Source: Trebonia sp963737285 (GTDB lineage: Bacteria; Actinomycetota; Actinomycetes; Streptosporangiales; Streptosporangiaceae). From it: a DNA stretch of 64,000 nt. The translations under genes and the position numbers were made by a program. The stretch covers positions 3,844,001 through 3,908,000 of the forward strand of contig CAVTRT010000003.1 of NCBI GenBank assembly GCA_963737285.1, written 5' to 3'. The number at the start of each line of letters is the position of its first letter. The first letter of the stretch is position 1. Shown here piece by piece: positions 16,911-25,962 of this stretch. The notes under the pieces were generated by a model that saw only the letters and a list, made by a program, of their open reading frames with translations, had not been told where the DNA came from and searched no databases.

Positions 16911-17595
16911 GTGCCGCCTGCCGTAAGGCCGCCGAGGCTGGCCGTCGCGTTGGCGACCGACGGTGGGACCTGGGCGCTCACTCCGGGCTGCGGGACCGGG
17001 GCCAGGACGGCGGTCACGAGCGGCAGCTCACCGGTCCACAGCCCCTCGATGACGTCGGTGTCCGGGGCGCCCCTGGCGATCTTCACGCTCGAGGTCGCCA
17101 GCGGGAGCTTGAGCACCTTGGTCGCGGCGAGTCCTTCCTCGTCGGCTCGCGCACCTCGTCCCAGCGGCCCGGCATTAGCCGCTGGGAGATCAGCTTGACC
17201 GCGTCGTACCGTTCCTGCTCGCTGACGGGTATCGCGGTGCCGAAGACCATGGCGCAGCGGTAGTTGAAGGTGGAGTCGTACAGCGAGCTGGCGTACACGA
17301 GGCCGTCGACGATGGTGACCGTGACCGCGAGGTCGACCCCGTCACCGCCGGCCATGCCCAGGCCGGATCCGGTAGAACCGTGCAGGTACAGGTACTCGCC
17401 GCCGCGGGCGTAAGCCATCGGGATCACGACAGGGCCATGCGTGGCGCAGAACCCGACGTGCGCTACCAGCCCCTCGTCGAGAACCTGGTACAGGTCGCTG
17501 CGCTGCCGGGTCTGCATCTCGGGATAGCGGTGGACGGTGGTGCGCTCGCAGATTGCCATCTCGTCGCCGTCGGCGGCCTGCTCGGAAGTCGTCAT
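16889..17595 (-). pseudogene. Pyridoxamine 5'-phosphate oxidase-fold (flavin-binding, NimA-like) protein, frameshifted
   Basis: Translation from the ATG at 17595 gives MTTSEQ...RTTVHRYPEMQTRQRSDLY, VAHVGFCATHGPVVIPMAYA, YLYLHGSTGSGLGM and SSLYDSTFNYRCAMVFG. This is the core of the FMN-binding split-barrel family that includes NimA-like proteins. At about 17140-17147 the frame changes; the next frame continues naturally (EEGLAATKVLKLPLATSSVK, PDTDVIEGLWTGELPLV) to a stop at 16889. One missing base would restore a protein of about 235 residues. The enzyme would be cytoplasmic, with unknown substrate. Its 3' end is made of the 12-bp repeat array. Confidence 0.75.
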
Positions 17596-17647
17596 GCTGC
17601 TAATGGTGCAAGAGCCCCCGCCAGCGGGCCAAGTCCACCGTGTCCCC

Positions 17648-18370
17648 TCACGGGCGGGTCTGTCCGAGAAGGTACACGCCGTAGGGGCGGCGCAGCACCG
17701 GCAGCGCCACGTTGCGGACAGGGACGCCGCCTGGGGTGGTGCCGCGCTCGGTCCCGCGGTGGGCGTGGCCATGGATATGCAGGCTGGCTGCCGCGCTGTC
17801 GGTGGCCTCGGCCAGGAAGTGGCTGCCGAGGAATGGGTAGATCTCCAGGGCCTCGCCCGCCAGGGTCTCCGCGACCGGTGAGTAGTGGGTCAGCGCGACG
17901 CGGATGTCCGCGTCCAGCCCGCGCAGCGCCGCGCCCAGCGCGTGGGCGAGTTGCCGGGAGTGCCCCACGAACGCCTTCATTTCCGGCTCGCCGAAGTCGC
18001 TCGCGGTGCGGCCGGGGAAGCCGCCGCCGAAGCCCTTGCCGCCGCCGACGCCGAGCCGCCCGCCGGGAAGGGCGAGCACGACGCCTGTGCCCTCAAGCAC
18101 CGCGACGCCGGACGCGCGGAGCAGGGCCGTTACCTCGTCTTCCAGGTCGCACTGATAGTCGTGGTTGCCTAGGACCGCTATCACCGGGATGCCCAGGCCA
18201 GCGAACTCCTCGGCGACGACCTCGGCCTCATCCAGGGTGCCATTGCGGGTCAGGTCGCCGGCCAGCAGCAGCACGTCGGCTTGCTCGGCGATCCCGGCTA
18301 GGTGCGGCCGCAGCCGGCCGCGGACGTCGGGGCCGAGGTGGACGTCCCCGACGGCGGCAACCCGGATCAT
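17648..18370 (-). CDS. Calcineurin-like metallophosphoesterase
   Basis: This 240-residue protein has the ordered di-metal motifs of the family: GDVHLG (residues 8-13), LLAGDLTRNG (about 36-45), VLGNHDYQ (about 65-72) and, at the C-terminal end, HIHGHAHRGTERG. There is no signal peptide, so it is cytoplasmic. Its substrate (phosphodiester or phosphoprotein) cannot be read from sequence. Its start overlaps the stop of the nucleotidyltransferase-like gene by 4 bp (ATGA at 18370-18367), so the two are translationally coupled and probably work together. Confidence 0.9.
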   Translation of the reverse strand: MIRVAAVGDVHLGPDVRGRLRPHLAGIAEQADVLLLAGDLTRNGTLDEAEVVAEEFAGLGIPVIAVLGNHDYQCDLEDEVTALLRASGVAVLEGTGVVLALPGGRLGVGGGKGFGGGFPGRTASDFGEPEMKAFVGHSRQLAHALGAALRGLDADIRVALTHYSPVAETLAGEALEIYPFLGSHFLAEATDSAAASLHIHGHAHRGTERGTTPGGVPVRNVALPVLRRPYGVYLLGQTRP

Positions 18371-18945
18371 GTCGCGGTCTCCTGGCGGGTCAGGTCCTTG
18401 CCTTCCACGATCGCCAGCCGTTCGAGCAGGACCAGGAACGCGTCCGCGAACGGCGCCCCAGCCGTCTGGTCACGGACCTGGGACCAGTCCACCTGCTCAC
18501 GCAGCGGCCGCACGCAGGTCAGCGTCATGGCGAAGTTGGCGTGGTGCTCGCACAACGCCCCCAGCAAGGAAACCACCAGGTCGGTGCCGCTGAGCACCAG
18601 CATCGGCACCGACGCGACGCTGATCTCCTCGGCCCGCTCAAGCAGCGCCCGAGTATCCGGGTGGCCGGCCAGCCGGAAGATCAGGTCGACCATCCGGTCC
18701 TCATCGAACGCCTTGACAAGCCATCCTTCCGGTGGGCGCTCGACACGCATCCCGCTGTCGCTGAACGCCCGGGCGGCTGCCTCGGCGTCGGTCTCCAGGA
18801 TGACGAAATCCACGTCATGCATGGGCGGCCCGCCGCCCCTGGCGTAAATGGCTCCTCCCCCGGCCAGGGCGAACGGCAGCCCCGCGTCGCGTAGTACCGC
18901 CGCCGCCTTCTTCAGCGTGTCCAGGAGCGGGAACGGCGCGCTCAT
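18367..18945 (-). CDS. Nucleotidyltransferase-superfamily-like protein
   Basis: This 192-residue protein opens with FALAGGGAIYARGGG...HDVDFVI, the pattern (GG then DxD) of the polymerase-beta-like nucleotidyltransferase fold as seen in AbiEii-type and related proteins. The rest is alpha-helical with conserved-looking MVDLIFR and LVLSGTDLVV. It may transfer nucleotides, or the fold may be used only for binding. It is coupled by a 4-bp overlap to the metallophosphoesterase, which suggests a modify/demodify or processing pair; that is inference. Confidence 0.65.
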   Translation of the reverse strand: MSAPFPLLDTLKKAAAVLRDAGLPFALAGGGAIYARGGGPPMHDVDFVILETDAEAAARAFSDSGMRVERPPEGWLVKAFDEDRMVDLIFRLAGHPDTRALLERAEEISVASVPMLVLSGTDLVVSLLGALCEHHANFAMTLTCVRPLREQVDWSQVRDQTAGAPFADAFLVLLERLAIVEGKDLTRQETAT

Positions 18946-19125
18946 CGCGGCTCTCGCATCGAAGCGGTCACGGTAGGCCCGTTTCCCACCGGCACCGGGC
19001 TAAACATGACCCGCGGGCGACTGTAGGCGGCACACCTTAGCGACGAAGCTTTTTCGGGCGTCGGGCGCGAGGTTATCGATGGGAGCCGGGGGTGGGCTCG
19101 TTTGGGATGGTTATTCTCAGAGGTT

Positions 19126-19662
19126 ATGGCCATACGACCGATTCGACTTTTCGGCGATCCCGTACTGCGCACCGCCGCGGATCCCGTCACGGACTTCGAC
19201 AAGCAGTTGCGCGGGCTGGTGAAGGACCTGCAGCAGACCCTGGATGACGCGCAGGGAGCAGGGCTGGCCGCGCCGCAGATCGGCGTCGGCCTGCGGGTGT
19301 TCGCCTACCACCTAGATGGCCAGCGCGGCTACCTCGTCAACCCGGACCTGAGCTTCCCCGACGAGCAGGAGCAGGAGGGCGAGGAGGGGTGCCTGTCCTT
19401 TCCCGGCATCTACTTCGACGTGAAGCGGCGGCTCAACACGGTCGCCCGGGGACTCACTGACCGTGGCGACCCGGTCCAGTTGGTCGGGTCCAGCGTGCTG
19501 TCTCGCTGCCTGCAGCACGAGACCGACCACCTGGACGGCGTGCTGTTCATCGACCGCATGGACGAGCAGACCCGCAAGGCGGCGATGAAGGCAATCCGCT
19601 CGGCAAACTGGGGCAACACCGTCAAGACCAGTCCGCATCCGATCACTGGGAGTATTTACTGA
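19126..19662 (+). CDS. def: Peptide deformylase
   Basis: It removes the formyl group from nascent proteins and is a metal enzyme. All three signatures are visible: GAGLAAPQIGVG (motif 1), EEGCLSFPGIY (motif 2, metal Cys) and LQHETDHLDGVLFIDRM (motif 3, HExxH). I chose the ATG at 19126 (MAIRPIRLFGDPVLRT) because AGAGG lies just upstream; the open frame from 19102 adds eight residues of non-family sequence. Length is 178 residues. It appears to stand alone. Confidence 0.95.
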   Translation: MAIRPIRLFGDPVLRTAADPVTDFDKQLRGLVKDLQQTLDDAQGAGLAAPQIGVGLRVFAYHLDGQRGYLVNPDLSFPDEQEQEGEEGCLSFPGIYFDVKRRLNTVARGLTDRGDPVQLVGSSVLSRCLQHETDHLDGVLFIDRMDEQTRKAAMKAIRSANWGNTVKTSPHPITGSIY

Positions 19663-19814
19663 CAGTTCGCGTTCACAGCAACCATTGGGCAACGTCCATG
19701 CGTCTTATGTAACATCTGCAAGGGCGCCTGTTATGGGCCTTTAGACGCGTGGCGTTCTCTTCGTCGGCTCCGGGGCTTCTGCCGGGGAAGAGGCCACCCA
19801 GGAGGTTGCACCAC

Positions 19815-21035
19815 ATGTCCACGCAGGAGACCGGAGTACCGGAGGGCAAGCCGCGCCAGTGGGGGCTGCGCAAGCGACGGCTACGCAAGCGACGGCTACG
19901 CCGGTTCCTGCGCTACCGGACCGTGCGTGTCGCCGGCGCGCTGCTCGGTGTTTTCGTCGTGCTGGTCTGCTTCTCCGTCGGCCGGGCACTCATCGCGCCT
20001 GGCGGCGGGTCCGTCTCCTCGAAGCTGGCCGAGTGGGCACGCGACCATCAACTGGGGGCGCTGGTCACCTTTGGCGAGTGGGTGACGTATCAGCCACCGC
20101 AGGTCGGCGGCAAGCCGTCGTTCAGCCTCACGGTCCCCAAGGGCGAGAGCATCGGCTCCCTGCCCAGCCGAGACCACCGGCGCAAGGATGTGGTCACTGC
20201 GGACGTTCCGGCATCGCTCAGTTCGCTGGCCGGCAAGCCGCTGCCCGGGGAAGGCCAGTGGCGGGTGCTTGAGACGGTGGACGGGCAGCCCGCGATCTAC
20301 GGCACGTTCCTGCGCCAGAGCGCGACCTACAGTTCCTACGTGAGCGCCATCGTGTCCATGGATCCGCGGCTGGTCAAGTTCGCCATGCACCCCGGCTCGG
20401 AGGACCCAGGGCCGGGCAACTGGGGACCTGACGCTGACCCGTGGATCCCGCCCGGCAAGCGCACCGGCCTGCTGGCGACCTACAACGGCGGCTTCAAGAT
20501 CGACTCCTCGCGAGGTGGCTTCTACCTGAACGGCTCCTACGCCGGGGCCCTGCAAGACGGTGCCGCGTCGGTCGTCTACTACAAGGACGGCACGGTCAAG
20601 GTCGGCGCCTGGGGCCAGGGCCTGCAGATGACGCCCCAGGTCGAGGGCGTCCGGCAGAACCTCCAGCTGATCGTCGACGACGGTCAGATCCCCGACAGCG
20701 TGGACCAGAACGTGGAGGACGGCTGGGGCTTCACGCTCGGCGGCGGCTATTACGTCTGGCGATCCGGAATCGGGATGACCAAGGACGGCCGGATTATCTA
20801 TGTCTACGGGCCGGCACTCGATGTCCGGCAACTGGCCACCCTGCTACAGCACGCGGGAGTGGCGGAAGGGATGCAATTGGATATCAACCCAGCCTGGACA
20901 TCATATGAGTACTACCAGACCGACAAGCAGCCATCGGACCCGACTCCGGTGAACCTGCTGCCGGACCAGGAAGGATCGGCGCAGCGCTACTACAGCGTGT
21001 GGAGCCGGGACTTCACGGCGGTGTATGCCCGATGA
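19815..21035 (+). CDS. Phosphodiester glycosidase (NAGPA) domain protein, membrane-anchored
   Basis: The protein starts at ATG 19815 with AGGAGG at 19799-19804. A basic N-terminus (LRKRRLRKRRLRRFLRYR) precedes one membrane helix (about residues 41-62); the rest is outside the cell. The large domain carries ATYNGGFKID, FYLNGSYAGAL, LQLIVDDGQIPD and AEGMQLDINPAW, which match the phosphodiester glycosidase family (NAGPA). Such enzymes release sugar 1-phosphate diesters from envelope polymers or lipids. The stop overlaps the next start (ATGA), tying it to the polyprenyl-phospho-sugar genes that follow. Confidence 0.85.
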   Translation: MSTQETGVPEGKPRQWGLRKRRLRKRRLRRFLRYRTVRVAGALLGVFVVLVCFSVGRALIAPGGGSVSSKLAEWARDHQLGALVTFGEWVTYQPPQVGGKPSFSLTVPKGESIGSLPSRDHRRKDVVTADVPASLSSLAGKPLPGEGQWRVLETVDGQPAIYGTFLRQSATYSSYVSAIVSMDPRLVKFAMHPGSEDPGPGNWGPDADPWIPPGKRTGLLATYNGGFKIDSSRGGFYLNGSYAGALQDGAASVVYYKDGTVKVGAWGQGLQMTPQVEGVRQNLQLIVDDGQIPDSVDQNVEDGWGFTLGGGYYVWRSGIGMTKDGRIIYVYGPALDVRQLATLLQHAGVAEGMQLDINPAWTSYEYYQTDKQPSDPTPVNLLPDQEGSAQRYYSVWSRDFTAVYAR

Positions 21036-22090
21036 GCGCGAACGAGGCAGTCACCGACGACGGGGCGCAAGCACCAAGCGGCACGATGACCGTGGGCGGG
21101 GCACCGGGAGGCACCGCGCAGGTTCCTGGGCCGGCGTCTGCGACCCGCTGGGTCGTGGCCGTCCTGCGCGAGGCAAGGCCCCGGCAGTGGCCGAAGAACT
21201 TGCTTGTCTTCGCCGCGCCGCTGGCCGGGGATACGGTAGGGCGGCCGGACGGGCTAGCCTACGCGCTGCTCGCGGCCATCGCGTTCTTGTGCGCGTCCGC
21301 CTCGGTGTACTTCGTCAACGACATCATGGACGTCGAGCGTGACCGGGGGCACCCGGTCAAGTGCAACCGGCCGATCGCCTGCGGTGACTTGCCGGTGCGG
21401 GACGCCATCGCGATCGCGGCGACATTGGCCGTCATCGCGATCGGCTCGGGCTTCGTGATCGGCACGCCGATGCTGTCGGTCGTGACCGGCACGTACCTGG
21501 TCTCGTCGACTTTCTACTCAACGCGCGGCAAGCACATCGCCTATGTGGAGATGGTGCTGGTCGGCTCCGGTTTCGTGCTGCGCGTGCTGGCGGGGGCGGT
21601 GGCGACCAGGGTCCCGCCGTCGCCGTGGTTCCTGGCCGTGTGCAGCCTCGGCGCGCTCAGCGTCGCGGTAGCCAAGCGCTACGCGGAGCTCGCTAGCCTG
21701 GGCCCGGACGCGGTCAAGCACCGCCCGGTGACCCGCTGGTACAGGGCCGGGGTGATCCGGGTCATCCAGGCCGTCGTCGCGGCGGCCATGGTCGTGACCT
21801 ACCTGGTGTGGGCTTCCAGCGAGGTGACGGACACCCGGTACTGGCACCTCGCCAGCGCGGTGCCGCTTTCTGCGGCGCTCGTCCGCTTCGCCATGCTCAC
21901 TGGACGCCGGACCGTGCGGCCGGTGGAGGACATGATCACCCGGGACGGCCTCATGCTCGCTTTCGAGATGACGTGGCTTGTCCTGTTCATCATCGGGCTT
22001 TATCAATGGAGGTTATCTTGCAAGCTACTGCGCGCGTCCTGCTTCTCGGCGGCACGAGCGAGATCGGCCTGGCGACCTTGTCGGCACTGA
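21032..22090 (+). CDS. UbiA-family decaprenyl-phosphate phosphoribosyltransferase
   Basis: This integral membrane prenyltransferase starts at ATG 21032, overlapping the previous stop. The first 40 residues are a soluble Gly/Ala-rich leader, followed by ARPRQWPKNLLVFAAPL, the first acidic motif NDIMDVERDRGHP, and YSTRGKHIAYVEM. This pattern matches the subgroup (mycobacterial Rv3806c) that moves 5-phosphoribose from PRPP onto decaprenyl phosphate, first step of decaprenyl-phospho-arabinose (DPA) synthesis. Its last 28 residues (RLSCKLLRASC...) are read out of frame over the next gene's start, so a natural stop near 22005 may have been lost. Confidence 0.87.
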   Translation: MSANEAVTDDGAQAPSGTMTVGGAPGGTAQVPGPASATRWVVAVLREARPRQWPKNLLVFAAPLAGDTVGRPDGLAYALLAAIAFLCASASVYFVNDIMDVERDRGHPVKCNRPIACGDLPVRDAIAIAATLAVIAIGSGFVIGTPMLSVVTGTYLVSSTFYSTRGKHIAYVEMVLVGSGFVLRVLAGAVATRVPPSPWFLAVCSLGALSVAVAKRYAELASLGPDAVKHRPVTRWYRAGVIRVIQAVVAAAMVVTYLVWASSEVTDTRYWHLASAVPLSAALVRFAMLTGRRTVRPVEDMITRDGLMLAFEMTWLVLFIIGLYQWRLSCKLLRASCFSAARARSAWRPCRH

Positions 22091-22785
22091 GGCTGCCCGC
22101 TGGCGCCGAGGTGATCCTGGCGGGCCGTGACCTGCAGCGGCTTGAGTCCGCCGGCAAGGCACTTGCCTCGGGACCGTCGGGCGTGCAGGTCTCCTTGGCC
22201 CGGTTCGACGCCCTGGACGTCGCCAGCCACCAGGGGTTCGCCGACGAGATCTGCGCGGCCGGGGTCCCCGACCTTGTGATCGCGGCCACCGGGATGCTGG
22301 TGGCGCAGTCGGTGCTCGCCAAGGACGTGCCGCAGGCCGCCACCATGATCACGACGAACCTCACCAGCCACGTCACCACGCTGCTCGCGTTCGCGGGACC
22401 GATGCGGGAGCGCGGCCGGGGGACGATGGTGGTGCTGTCATCGGTGGCCGCTGTCCGGCCCCGGAAGTTCAACTCCGTCTACGGTGCGACCAAGGTAGCC
22501 CTGGACGCATTCGCCCGCGGACTTGCCGATGAACTGCACGGCACCGGCGTGGATGTGTTGCTAGTGCGGCCTGGGTTCGTTACGGGCCGGATGACCGAGG
22601 GGATGGACCCCGCACCGATGGCGACGACCCCGGCCGGCGTCGGCGCGGCGGTGGCGGCGGCGCTGGACCCGGTCACCTTCCGGGCCAAGCGCCACGGGGT
22701 GGTCTGGGTGCCTGCCCCGCTGGCTGGCCTGGCGGCCGTGATGCGGATGATCCCCCGTCCCATCTGGCGCAAGATGGAACACTAG
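22018..22785 (+). CDS. dprE2: DprE2-type 2-keto reductase of decaprenyl-phospho-arabinose synthesis (SDR)
   Basis: This short-chain dehydrogenase is related to mycobacterial DprE2, which reduces decaprenylphosphoryl-2-keto-erythro-pentose to DPA. It shows RVLLLGGTSEIGLATLS (NADH site), VVLSSVAAVRP, YGATKVALDAF (YxxxK) and VLLVRPGFVTGRMTE, and ends IPRPIWRKM much like DprE2. I chose the TTG at 22018 because GGAGG (22008-22012) is 5 bases upstream; the ATG at 22006 would add four residues. It overlaps the UbiA-type gene. The oxidase partner DprE1 is not in the window. Confidence 0.85.
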   Translation: MQATARVLLLGGTSEIGLATLSALRLPAGAEVILAGRDLQRLESAGKALASGPSGVQVSLARFDALDVASHQGFADEICAAGVPDLVIAATGMLVAQSVLAKDVPQAATMITTNLTSHVTTLLAFAGPMRERGRGTMVVLSSVAAVRPRKFNSVYGATKVALDAFARGLADELHGTGVDVLLVRPGFVTGRMTEGMDPAPMATTPAGVGAAVAAALDPVTFRAKRHGVVWVPAPLAGLAAVMRMIPRPIWRKMEH

Positions 22786-22814
22786 CGCCACAAGGCTCCG
22801 TCAGGGCTGCAACG

Positions 22815-23606
22815 CTACACCTGGCACAGGATCTCGCCGTTGACGATGGTGAACCAGCCGTCTTCCTCGGCCGCCCACTGGAGCCAGCCGTTCGCGATGC
22901 GCTCCAGGTCCTCGCGGGTTGCCGCGCCGCACGCGATGGCCTGGGTGGCGAAGAACGACTTGGTGGCGCGATCGTGCCAGCTGTTGCCCCACCACTGGCG
23001 CTCCTCCTCGGTGGAGTACGTCCAGTTGGAGGACGAGCGCCGGACATCGGTGAGGCCCGCCTGCCTCGCCCAGGCGTGCAGCATCCGGCCGGAGTCCGGC
23101 TCGCCGCCGGCCGCACGGGCCACCCGCTGGTATAGCTCGCGCCACTCGGTGAGGATGGGAAGGTCCGGGTACCAGACCATCGCGCCGTAGTCACCGTCGC
23201 GGGCGGCGATCAGGCCACCGGGCTTGGCTACGCGGCGCATCTCGTGCAGCGCCGCGACCGGGTTCGCCAGGTGCTGCAGCACCTGGTGGGCGTGGACCAC
23301 ATCGAAGGTGTCGTCCGGGAAGTCCAGCGCGTAGACATCCGCGGTGGCGAAGGTCAGGTTGGGCCGCGAGAAGTCGGCCGCGGCCTTCTCGATGATCTCC
23401 GGCACGGCGTCGATCGCGGTCACGTGCCCGAGTTCCACCCGCTGCGCCAGGCCCGCCGTGATCGTGCCCGGCCCGCAGCCCACGTCGAGGATCGTCATCG
23501 CGGGCTTGAGGCTAGGCAGCAGGTAAGCGGCGGAGTTCTCGGCGGTCCGCCAGGTGTGCGACTGCAGGACGGAGGGATGATGACCGTGGATGTATACGTC
23601 TGCCAT
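22815..23606 (-). CDS. Class I SAM-dependent methyltransferase (UbiE/Coq5-like)
   Basis: This 263-residue soluble protein has motif I MTILDVGCGPGTIT (about residues 49-62), motif II ATADVYALDFPDDTFD and 'EMRRVAKPGGLIAARDGDYG' (post III). A helical C-terminal half with many aromatic residues is probably the substrate cap. I chose the ATG at 23606 (MADVYIHGHHPSVLQSHTWR), which matches family N-termini; the frame upstream to 23654 looks non-coding. The target is unknown. It is convergent with the DprE2 gene. Confidence 0.88.
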   Translation of the reverse strand: MADVYIHGHHPSVLQSHTWRTAENSAAYLLPSLKPAMTILDVGCGPGTITAGLAQRVELGHVTAIDAVPEIIEKAAADFSRPNLTFATADVYALDFPDDTFDVVHAHQVLQHLANPVAALHEMRRVAKPGGLIAARDGDYGAMVWYPDLPILTEWRELYQRVARAAGGEPDSGRMLHAWARQAGLTDVRRSSSNWTYSTEEERQWWGNSWHDRATKSFFATQAIACGAATREDLERIANGWLQWAAEEDGWFTIVNGEILCQV

Positions 23607-23847
23607 GCCAGCTACCGTAAGCGGCGTCCCACTGGGCGAGCAAATTCGTCTCACATATTGAGACGATCTCCTCGCGGAACGGACGCTCCCACGCGAGCAC
23701 CTTGCAGCGCGGCCGCATCCTGGCCAGTGACCATCCGCTAACGGTAAACCCTCGCAAGAGCCGGCACCGGAAATCGGCGGCTACGCATTTTCAAGGGACG
23801 CCTGGAGAACCGTGCGCTGGGCATCGCGCAAGGGCATGATGGAGAGC

Positions 23848-25701
23848 ATGCCGACGAAGCGGGGAATTGCCGTCCTTGTCTCCATTGCAGGGATCCTAAC
23901 GATGCTTGGCACGGTGCCCGCGACCGCACAGGTGGCTCCGCCATTCGGCATAGCCGCTTCCGTGGTCCCGGTGACCGCGCCCGGCACGCCTTACCCGGGG
24001 GCAGCGAACCCGGCCGCCGCCGCATGCGGCGGGCTGCCCAGGTTCAGCAAGTCCACGGCCGATCAGATCATGGCGGGACAGCTGACGATATCGCCCTTCG
24101 CGACGGCCACGATCGACCCAGATCGCGACGGTGACATTAACTGGAAGCTGAACCCGTATAACAACCCGACGTGGCAGCAGACGTTCCAGTCCGGCAGCTG
24201 GATCGAGATGCTGATCTCCGGGTACTTTGCCTCAGGCCCGCAAGCGAGTGCCTACCTGGCCCGCGCGCAGGCCATCACGAAGGGCTGGCTGGCCGGCGTG
24301 CCCGTCGGCGACCGCGACTCGCAGGTGCTGATCTGCATATCAGAAGGCTTCCCCGGCCAGCAGTGGATCGACGGCCAGATCGACGCCAGCGTGGACTGGC
24401 TGATGGACCACTGGCAAGGCCCTTGGAACCACGGCCTCGTCCAGGACCTCAAGCTAATGAGGATCGGCTGCGCTTATCCGCCGACGGCATTCGGCGGGGA
24501 GGCGATGATCTGGCGGCAGACCGCCGACAGCCAGATCCTGGCGTCCTTCCAGCCGAACCGGCTGGGTCCTTCGATCGACACCGAGGGCGCGGTCAACGAG
24601 CAGGCGACCGGGTACGAGAGGTACGTCTACGACCTGTGGCGTGGCGGCGTGCCCGAGCTCGCGGCGTGCGGGTACACGCTGCCGGCCGCCATCACGGCCC
24701 GGATCGCCGCGATGCCCGCGTTTCTCGCGGCGGCCACCGAGCCGGACGGCGACCTGGCGCAAATCGGCGACACGTACGTGGAGCCGCCGCCATCCGCGCT
24801 GCCGCAGCCCAAGCAGCTGGTGAGCATCTACAACGCCGGCTACGTCTTCGGCCGCGATGAATGGGGTCCGGACGGCACGTTCTACACGCTGCGGTTCGGC
24901 CCTGGCCGCCAGGTACACGGGCACGACGACCACATGGGCATCACCTATTACTCCCGGGGCCGGAACCTCATCGTCAATGCCGGCCACACCGGATATGAGG
25001 TGTCGGCCTACCGCGACTACATCCAGTCGCCTCAGGCGGCGAGCACGTTCATCGCACCGGGGCAGAGATTCCGCCCGTCCGCTCCGACGACGCTCGTCGC
25101 GGATACCCTCACGAAAAGCGGCCAGTACTACCAGTTCTCCGACTATGCATTCGGCGGACCGCGGAACCGGAGCGTCTACGTGCACGACAAGCCGGACTTC
25201 ATGCTGGTGCTCGACCGCTCCGCGCAGGCGCCCACCTATCAGCAACTGTGGCACCTGGATCCCGGCCTGACGGTCTCGCAGGTGACCGCGAGCTCGGCGA
25301 CGGCCACCGCGCCCGCCATCGCGGCGACCGCCAGTTCCCCCGCATTCCCGGCCACCGCCCTGGTGATCACCGAGGTCCCGCTGCCCGGGCAGGTGATCCC
25401 GCCCGGGTCCACGACGGTCGTCAAGGGGCAGACCAATCCCTACCAGGGCTGGGTGTCGCACCAGCAACTGCAGCGCATCCCGGCCCCCGTCGTGATCATG
25501 ACCAGCAAGGGAACGGGCGCGAACCTGAGCACCACGATGCTTACGCTGATCGCCGCTACCGCCCCCGGCACGCCGGTGACCGCGACGGTCGCCAAGAGCC
25601 CGGTCGCCTCAGCCGACGGCGCCAGCTACATCGTGACCGTCCGGATCGGCGCGACCAGCACCGTCATCCAGGTCAACCCGTCCACCGGAACCGTGGGCTA
25701 G
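23848..25701 (+). CDS. Secreted heparinase II/III-like protein
   Basis: This protein of about 617 residues starts at ATG 23848 with GGAGAG just upstream. A signal peptide (MPTKRGIAVLVSIAGILT...) ends near TAQVAPP. The N-terminal half is an alpha-helical toroid (NPTWQQTFQSGSWIEMLISG, AVNEQATGYERYVYDLW). It is followed by the heparinase II/III beta-domain with RFGPGRQVHGHDDHMGITYY, SRGRNLIVNAGHTGYE and further beta-rich sequence. Such proteins are polysaccharide lyases for uronic-acid polymers; the exact polymer is unknown. Ala/Thr-rich stretches near residues 485-510 may be linkers. Confidence 0.82.
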   Translation: MPTKRGIAVLVSIAGILTMLGTVPATAQVAPPFGIAASVVPVTAPGTPYPGAANPAAAACGGLPRFSKSTADQIMAGQLTISPFATATIDPDRDGDINWKLNPYNNPTWQQTFQSGSWIEMLISGYFASGPQASAYLARAQAITKGWLAGVPVGDRDSQVLICISEGFPGQQWIDGQIDASVDWLMDHWQGPWNHGLVQDLKLMRIGCAYPPTAFGGEAMIWRQTADSQILASFQPNRLGPSIDTEGAVNEQATGYERYVYDLWRGGVPELAACGYTLPAAITARIAAMPAFLAAATEPDGDLAQIGDTYVEPPPSALPQPKQLVSIYNAGYVFGRDEWGPDGTFYTLRFGPGRQVHGHDDHMGITYYSRGRNLIVNAGHTGYEVSAYRDYIQSPQAASTFIAPGQRFRPSAPTTLVADTLTKSGQYYQFSDYAFGGPRNRSVYVHDKPDFMLVLDRSAQAPTYQQLWHLDPGLTVSQVTASSATATAPAIAATASSPAFPATALVITEVPLPGQVIPPGSTTVVKGQTNPYQGWVSHQQLQRIPAPVVIMTSKGTGANLSTTMLTLIAATAPGTPVTATVAKSPVASADGASYIVTVRIGATSTVIQVNPSTGTVG

Positions 25702-25962
25702 TACTGTGATAGCCCTTCGTCATGGCCGTGCTGGCGCTGCTTAAGAGCAAGCTCAGCTTGCCGGCGGTAATGCCATCCGTTTTAGGCCCTTTGGGGGTCT
25801 AGAATCCCTGCGCAAACTTCCCATACAATGCCACAGTCCCTATCTGATGACATGAGACTGAAAGTCACTCAATTAGCCCAGGAAACACCATCAATCAGTG
25901 TGGTCATGTTCTGGGCGGCACGCCAGGCCGCAGGGACCTAGCTAACTCACAGGGGAGTGTTC

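Noticed and set aside
17380..18894. 504-residue plus-strand frame over the phosphoesterase pair
   Set aside because: Arg/Pro/Gly-rich shadow; the minus strand holds metallophosphoesterase and nucleotidyltransferase motifs.
24454..25467. 337-residue minus frame over the heparinase-like gene
   Set aside because: No protein-like segments; opposite strand has a signal peptide and HGHDDH motif.
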